From the NCBI GenBank assembly GCA_028717525.1, contig JAQUNT010000117.1, positions 1 to 6,991 of the forward strand: a DNA stretch of 6,991 nucleotides, in the 5' to 3' direction. The position numbers and the translations under genes are program-made. Shown piece after piece: positions 4,798 to 6,991 of the stretch (position 1 is the first letter of the stretch; each line of letters starts with the position of its first letter). Source of the stretch: Elusimicrobiota bacterium. GTDB taxonomy: Bacteria > Elusimicrobiota > Elusimicrobia > UBA1565 > UBA9628. Below the pieces are notes generated by a model that was given only the letters and a program-made list of their open reading frames with translations, made no database searches and had not been told where the DNA came from.

Positions 4798-6111
4798 ATG
4801 CGGATGCTCGACATCATCGCCAAGAAGCGCCAGGGCCTCAAGCACACGGACCAGGAGCTCGCCTTCGTCGTCAAGGCCGCCTCGGACCCCAAGGCCGGGG
4901 TGCCGGACTACCAGCTCACCGCCTGGCTCATGGCCGTCTGCTGCCGGGGCATGGACGAGGCCGAGACCGCGGCCCTGACCCGGGCCATGGCGCTCTCCGG
5001 CAGGCGCCTGGACCTCAAGCGCCTGCGCGCGCCCAAGGTGGACAAGCATTCCACCGGCGGCGTGGGCGACGGGATCTCTTTGGCCCTGGCCCCCCTCATG
5101 GCCGCCGCGGGCCTGGCCGTGCCCATGATGTCGGGCCGCGGCCTGGGCCACACCGGCGGGACCTTGGACAAGCTCGAGTCCATGAAGGGCTTCCGCGTGC
5201 GCATGGGCATCGATGAGATCACCTCCCAGCTGGCCCGCATCGGGGTCTGCATGTTCGGCCAGACCCAGGACCTGGCCCCGGCCGACCGCACCCTCTACTC
5301 ACTGCGCGACGCCTCCTCCACGGTGGAGTCCGTGCCCTTGGTCGTCGCCAGCATCCTCTCCAAGAAGTTCGCCGAGGACCTCGACGCCCTGGTCCTCGAC
5401 GTGAAGATCGGCTCCGGGGCCATCTTCAAGAACCCGGCGGAGGCCCAGGCCCTCTCCCGCGCCTTGGTCAAGACCGCGCGCAAGCTGGGCCTCAGATCCG
5501 TGGCCGTGCTGACCTCCATGGACCAGCCCTTGGGCCGCTACGTGGGCAACGCTTTGGAGGTCGTCCAGGCCGTGGAGGTCCTGCGCGGCGATTTCACCTC
5601 CGCGGACTACGCGGAATGCCTGCTGACCTTGGGCGGCTGGATGATGCACCTGGGCGGCAAGGCCAAGGACCCCGAGGAAGGCGCGGCCAGGCTGAAGGAG
5701 GTCATCCGCTCCGGCGCGGCCCTGGAGCGGTTCCAGAAGATGATCGAGGCGCACGGCGCCGACCCGCGCGCGGCCTCCGACCTGGACCTGCTGCCCAAGG
5801 CCGCCATGACGCGCGAGATCCCGGCTCCCCGGTCCGGCTACATCTCCTGGCTCGACGCGCGCAAGGTGGGCGAGGCCGCGGTGATCCTGGGCGCGGGCCG
5901 CGCCAACAAGGATTCCGTGCTCGACTATGGGGCCGGCTTCATCCTGGACCGCAAGGTCGGCTCCAAGGTCAAGAAGGGCGACTGCGTGGCCCGCGTCCAC
6001 GGCAGCGACGCGGCCAGGATGGACGAGGCCACGGCGTACTTCCTGACCGGGCTGCGCGTCGAGGGCCAGAAGCCCAAGCCCATTCCGGTGATCCGGCAGG
6101 TGGTGAAGTGA
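4798..6111 (+). CDS. pdp: Pyrimidine-nucleoside / thymidine phosphorylase
   Basis: This enzyme splits uridine, thymidine and/or deoxyuridine with phosphate into the base and (deoxy)ribose-1-phosphate. At 437 residues it has the family's normal length and order: an alpha-helical N-terminal domain (about 1-65), a glycosyl-transferase domain with DKHSTGGVGDG (82-92) and the family signature SGRGLGHTGGT (112-122), and a C-terminal alpha/beta domain (about 340-437). Residues known from E. coli thymidine phosphorylase are in place: H84 (His85), R170 (Arg171), S185 (Ser186) and K189 (Lys190). The MRMLDIIAKKRQG start matches recalled Bacillus-type Pdp, which acts on both uridine and thymidine. Whether this copy is Pdp or strict DeoA cannot be decided from sequence alone. 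ATG at 4798 follows GGAGG with a 4-nt spacer; Met3 would have 10 nt. Its stop overlaps the upp start (TGATG), so the uracil it releases would go straight to Upp. Confidence 0.92.
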   Translation: MRMLDIIAKKRQGLKHTDQELAFVVKAASDPKAGVPDYQLTAWLMAVCCRGMDEAETAALTRAMALSGRRLDLKRLRAPKVDKHSTGGVGDGISLALAPLMAAAGLAVPMMSGRGLGHTGGTLDKLESMKGFRVRMGIDEITSQLARIGVCMFGQTQDLAPADRTLYSLRDASSTVESVPLVVASILSKKFAEDLDALVLDVKIGSGAIFKNPAEAQALSRALVKTARKLGLRSVAVLTSMDQPLGRYVGNALEVVQAVEVLRGDFTSADYAECLLTLGGWMMHLGGKAKDPEEGAARLKEVIRSGAALERFQKMIEAHGADPRAASDLDLLPKAAMTREIPAPRSGYISWLDARKVGEAAVILGAGRANKDSVLDYGAGFILDRKVGSKVKKGDCVARVHGSDAARMDEATAYFLTGLRVEGQKPKPIPVIRQVVK

Positions 6112-6737
6112 TGGCCGGAAAACTCGTCGTCTGCGACCACCCGCTCATCCAGGAGAAGCTCGCGACTCTGCGCGACCGGCGCACTGGCCACGAGGAGTTC
6201 CGGCGCACCATGTCGCAGGTCTCGACCTTGCTGGGGGCCGAGGCCCTGCGCGGGGTCAAGACCAGGAAGACCGTGGTGCGCACTCCCCTGGGCAAGTCGC
6301 CCGCGCTGGTGACGACCCAGCCGGTCGCCTTCGTGGCCGTGCTGCGCGCCGGCCTGGGCATGCTCCCGGGCCTGCAGCATCTCCTGCCCCAGGCGCACAT
6401 CGGGCACATCGGGCTCTACCGCAACGAGGAGACCTTGAACCCGGTGCGCTACTACGTGCGCCTGCCCAAGAACATCAAGGACTGCTTCGTGGTGCTCTGC
6501 GACCCGATGCTGGCCACCGGCGGCTCCGCGGTGGAGTCCCTGCACATCCTCAAGACCGACAAGGCCAAGCAGATCGTCCTGGTCAGCCTCATCGCCGCGA
6601 AAGCGGGGGTGGCGCGGGTCCAGCGCGAGCATCCGGACGTGCCGATCTACCTGGCGGGCGTGGACGCGACCCTGAACCGCTCGGGATTCATCATGCCCGG
6701 CCTGGGCGACGCGGGCGACCGCCTTTTCGCCACCTGA
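6111..6737 (+). CDS. upp: Uracil phosphoribosyltransferase
   Basis: Upp joins uracil to PRPP to make UMP, the salvage step that follows release of uracil by Pdp. At 208 residues it is exactly the usual bacterial size. Motifs in order: DHPLIQEKLATLRD (9-22), TPLG (58-61), the PRPP loop-I region VLRAGLGM (77-84), GHIGLYRNEETLNPVRYY (98-115), the PRPP-binding motif DPMLATGGSA (131-140) and the uracil-binding C-terminus PGLGDAGDRLF (196-206). No key residue is missing. The ATG shares one base with the pdp stop (TGATG) and there is only a weak AGGTGG upstream, so translation probably depends on re-initiation after pdp. The same frame stays open for about 500 bases upstream into pdp, but the family start and the coupling fix the ATG at 6111. 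It ends the operon. Confidence 0.96.
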   Translation: MAGKLVVCDHPLIQEKLATLRDRRTGHEEFRRTMSQVSTLLGAEALRGVKTRKTVVRTPLGKSPALVTTQPVAFVAVLRAGLGMLPGLQHLLPQAHIGHIGLYRNEETLNPVRYYVRLPKNIKDCFVVLCDPMLATGGSAVESLHILKTDKAKQIVLVSLIAAKAGVARVQREHPDVPIYLAGVDATLNRSGFIMPGLGDAGDRLFAT

Positions 6738-6738
6738 G

Positions 6739-6765
6739 CGGGCCTTCGTCTAGACGGAGCGCCCG
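6739..6765. terminator. Hairpin between convergent genes, possible bidirectional terminator
   Basis: CGGGC (6739-6743) pairs with GCCCG (6761-6765). Inside it CTTCG (6744-6748) pairs with CGGAG (6755-6759, one G-T pair), with a single bulged C at 6760 and a six-base loop TCTAGA. It begins one base after the upp stop and contains the stop codon of the convergent gene in its loop. There is no T run on either side, so it could pause polymerase or protect the 3' end rather than act as a classic intrinsic terminator. Confidence 0.4.
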
Positions 6766-6991
6766 GCCAGATCCCGGAGACAGACCGCGGCGAGCAGCCA
6801 GTTGCCCAGGATGAGCGCCAGCGCGGCCAAAGCCAGGATCGGGCTGCGCGCCGGGACCGCGCAGGCGCAGGCCAAGGCCGCGACCAGCGAGAACTGAGGG
6901 AGCGCGGCCAGGGCGCGCAGGCGGTCCCGGGAATCCTTCGGGGTGCTCATGAAGCGCAGGGGGACTCTGAGCAGGGTGCAGGCCGCGGTAT
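6750..6991 (-). CDS. C-terminal end of an unidentified membrane protein, cut by window edge
   Basis: The last 79 codons of a minus-strand frame are visible. The frame is open from the window edge to the TAG at 6752-6750. Residues 14-33 are charged and polar (FMSTPKDSRDRLRALAALP), followed by two hydrophobic stretches (about 35-46 and 50-71, the latter including PILALAALALILGNWLLAAV) and a short basic tail (RDLAGRSV). An ATG at 6950 could start a 66-residue protein, but no ribosome binding site precedes it. The codons upstream of it are also almost all G/C-ending with no stop, so a longer gene running out of the window is more likely. The pattern would suit the membrane-anchored end of a glycosyltransferase or a small transporter, but I do not recognise the family. 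It converges on upp, 12 nt away. Confidence 0.55.
   Translation of the reverse strand, partial: TAACTLLRVPLRFMSTPKDSRDRLRALAALPQFSLVAALACACAVPARSPILALAALALILGNWLLAAVCLRDLAGRSV

Noticed and set aside
3915..4892. 325-codon minus-strand open frame opposite punA
   Set aside because: Antisense to a gene with complete PNP active-site motifs; histidine- and valine-rich shadow translation with no family resemblance.
5616..6110. Upstream in-frame extension of upp into pdp
   Set aside because: The extension is an out-of-frame reading of pdp, rich in G, R and P. The Upp family start and the TGATG coupling fix the start at 6111.

Overview
The window is densely coding, GC-rich bacterial chromosome (roughly two thirds G+C by eye, third codon positions almost always G or C). 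It holds eight protein genes, two of them cut by the window edges. There are no RNA genes, mobile elements, CRISPR arrays or stretches over 100 bases without a gene. The proteins are ordinary metabolic enzymes. The mix (actinobacterial-type GT4 glycogen/maltosyl synthase, TreZ, split transketolase, trimeric PNP with Pdp and Upp) would fit a high-GC lineage such as Elusimicrobiota or a neighbouring environmental phylum, but the sequence alone does not settle the taxonomy.

Layout. Minus strand, read right to left from 3894: tktA (3894-3082), tktB (3089-2148) and a half-size EamA membrane protein (2143-1715) form one tight unit, with an 8-nt overlap and then a 4-nt gap. A hairpin followed by five T residues (1738-1701) could end it. 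Next come a GT4 glycogen/maltose-1-phosphate synthase (1686-487) and the first 163 codons of a TreZ-like trehalohydrolase (490 to the left edge), joined by a GTGA overlap. Plus strand, from 3951: punA (3951-4781), pdp/deoA (4798-6111) and upp (6111-6737) form a nucleoside-salvage operon. At the right edge a convergent minus-strand frame (6991-6750) is the C-terminal end of an unidentified membrane protein. A strong hairpin (6739-6765) lies between it and upp.

How the genes fit together. PunA and Pdp cleave purine and pyrimidine nucleosides with phosphate into free base and (deoxy)ribose-1-phosphate. Upp turns the uracil into UMP. After a phosphopentomutase step (gene not in the window), ribose-1-phosphate becomes ribose-5-phosphate, a transketolase substrate. 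The two operons diverge from a 56-bp spacer with overlapping promoter-like elements, so coordinated control of nucleoside breakdown and pentose rearrangement is plausible. The glgM-treZ pair belongs to alpha-glucan/trehalose metabolism and looks like a separate transcription unit.

I found no evidence of a wholly new system. The points most worth a second look are the divergent tkt/punA control region, leaderless-type start signals at tktA and possibly glgM, and an MTAP-like loop in an otherwise PNP-type phosphorylase.
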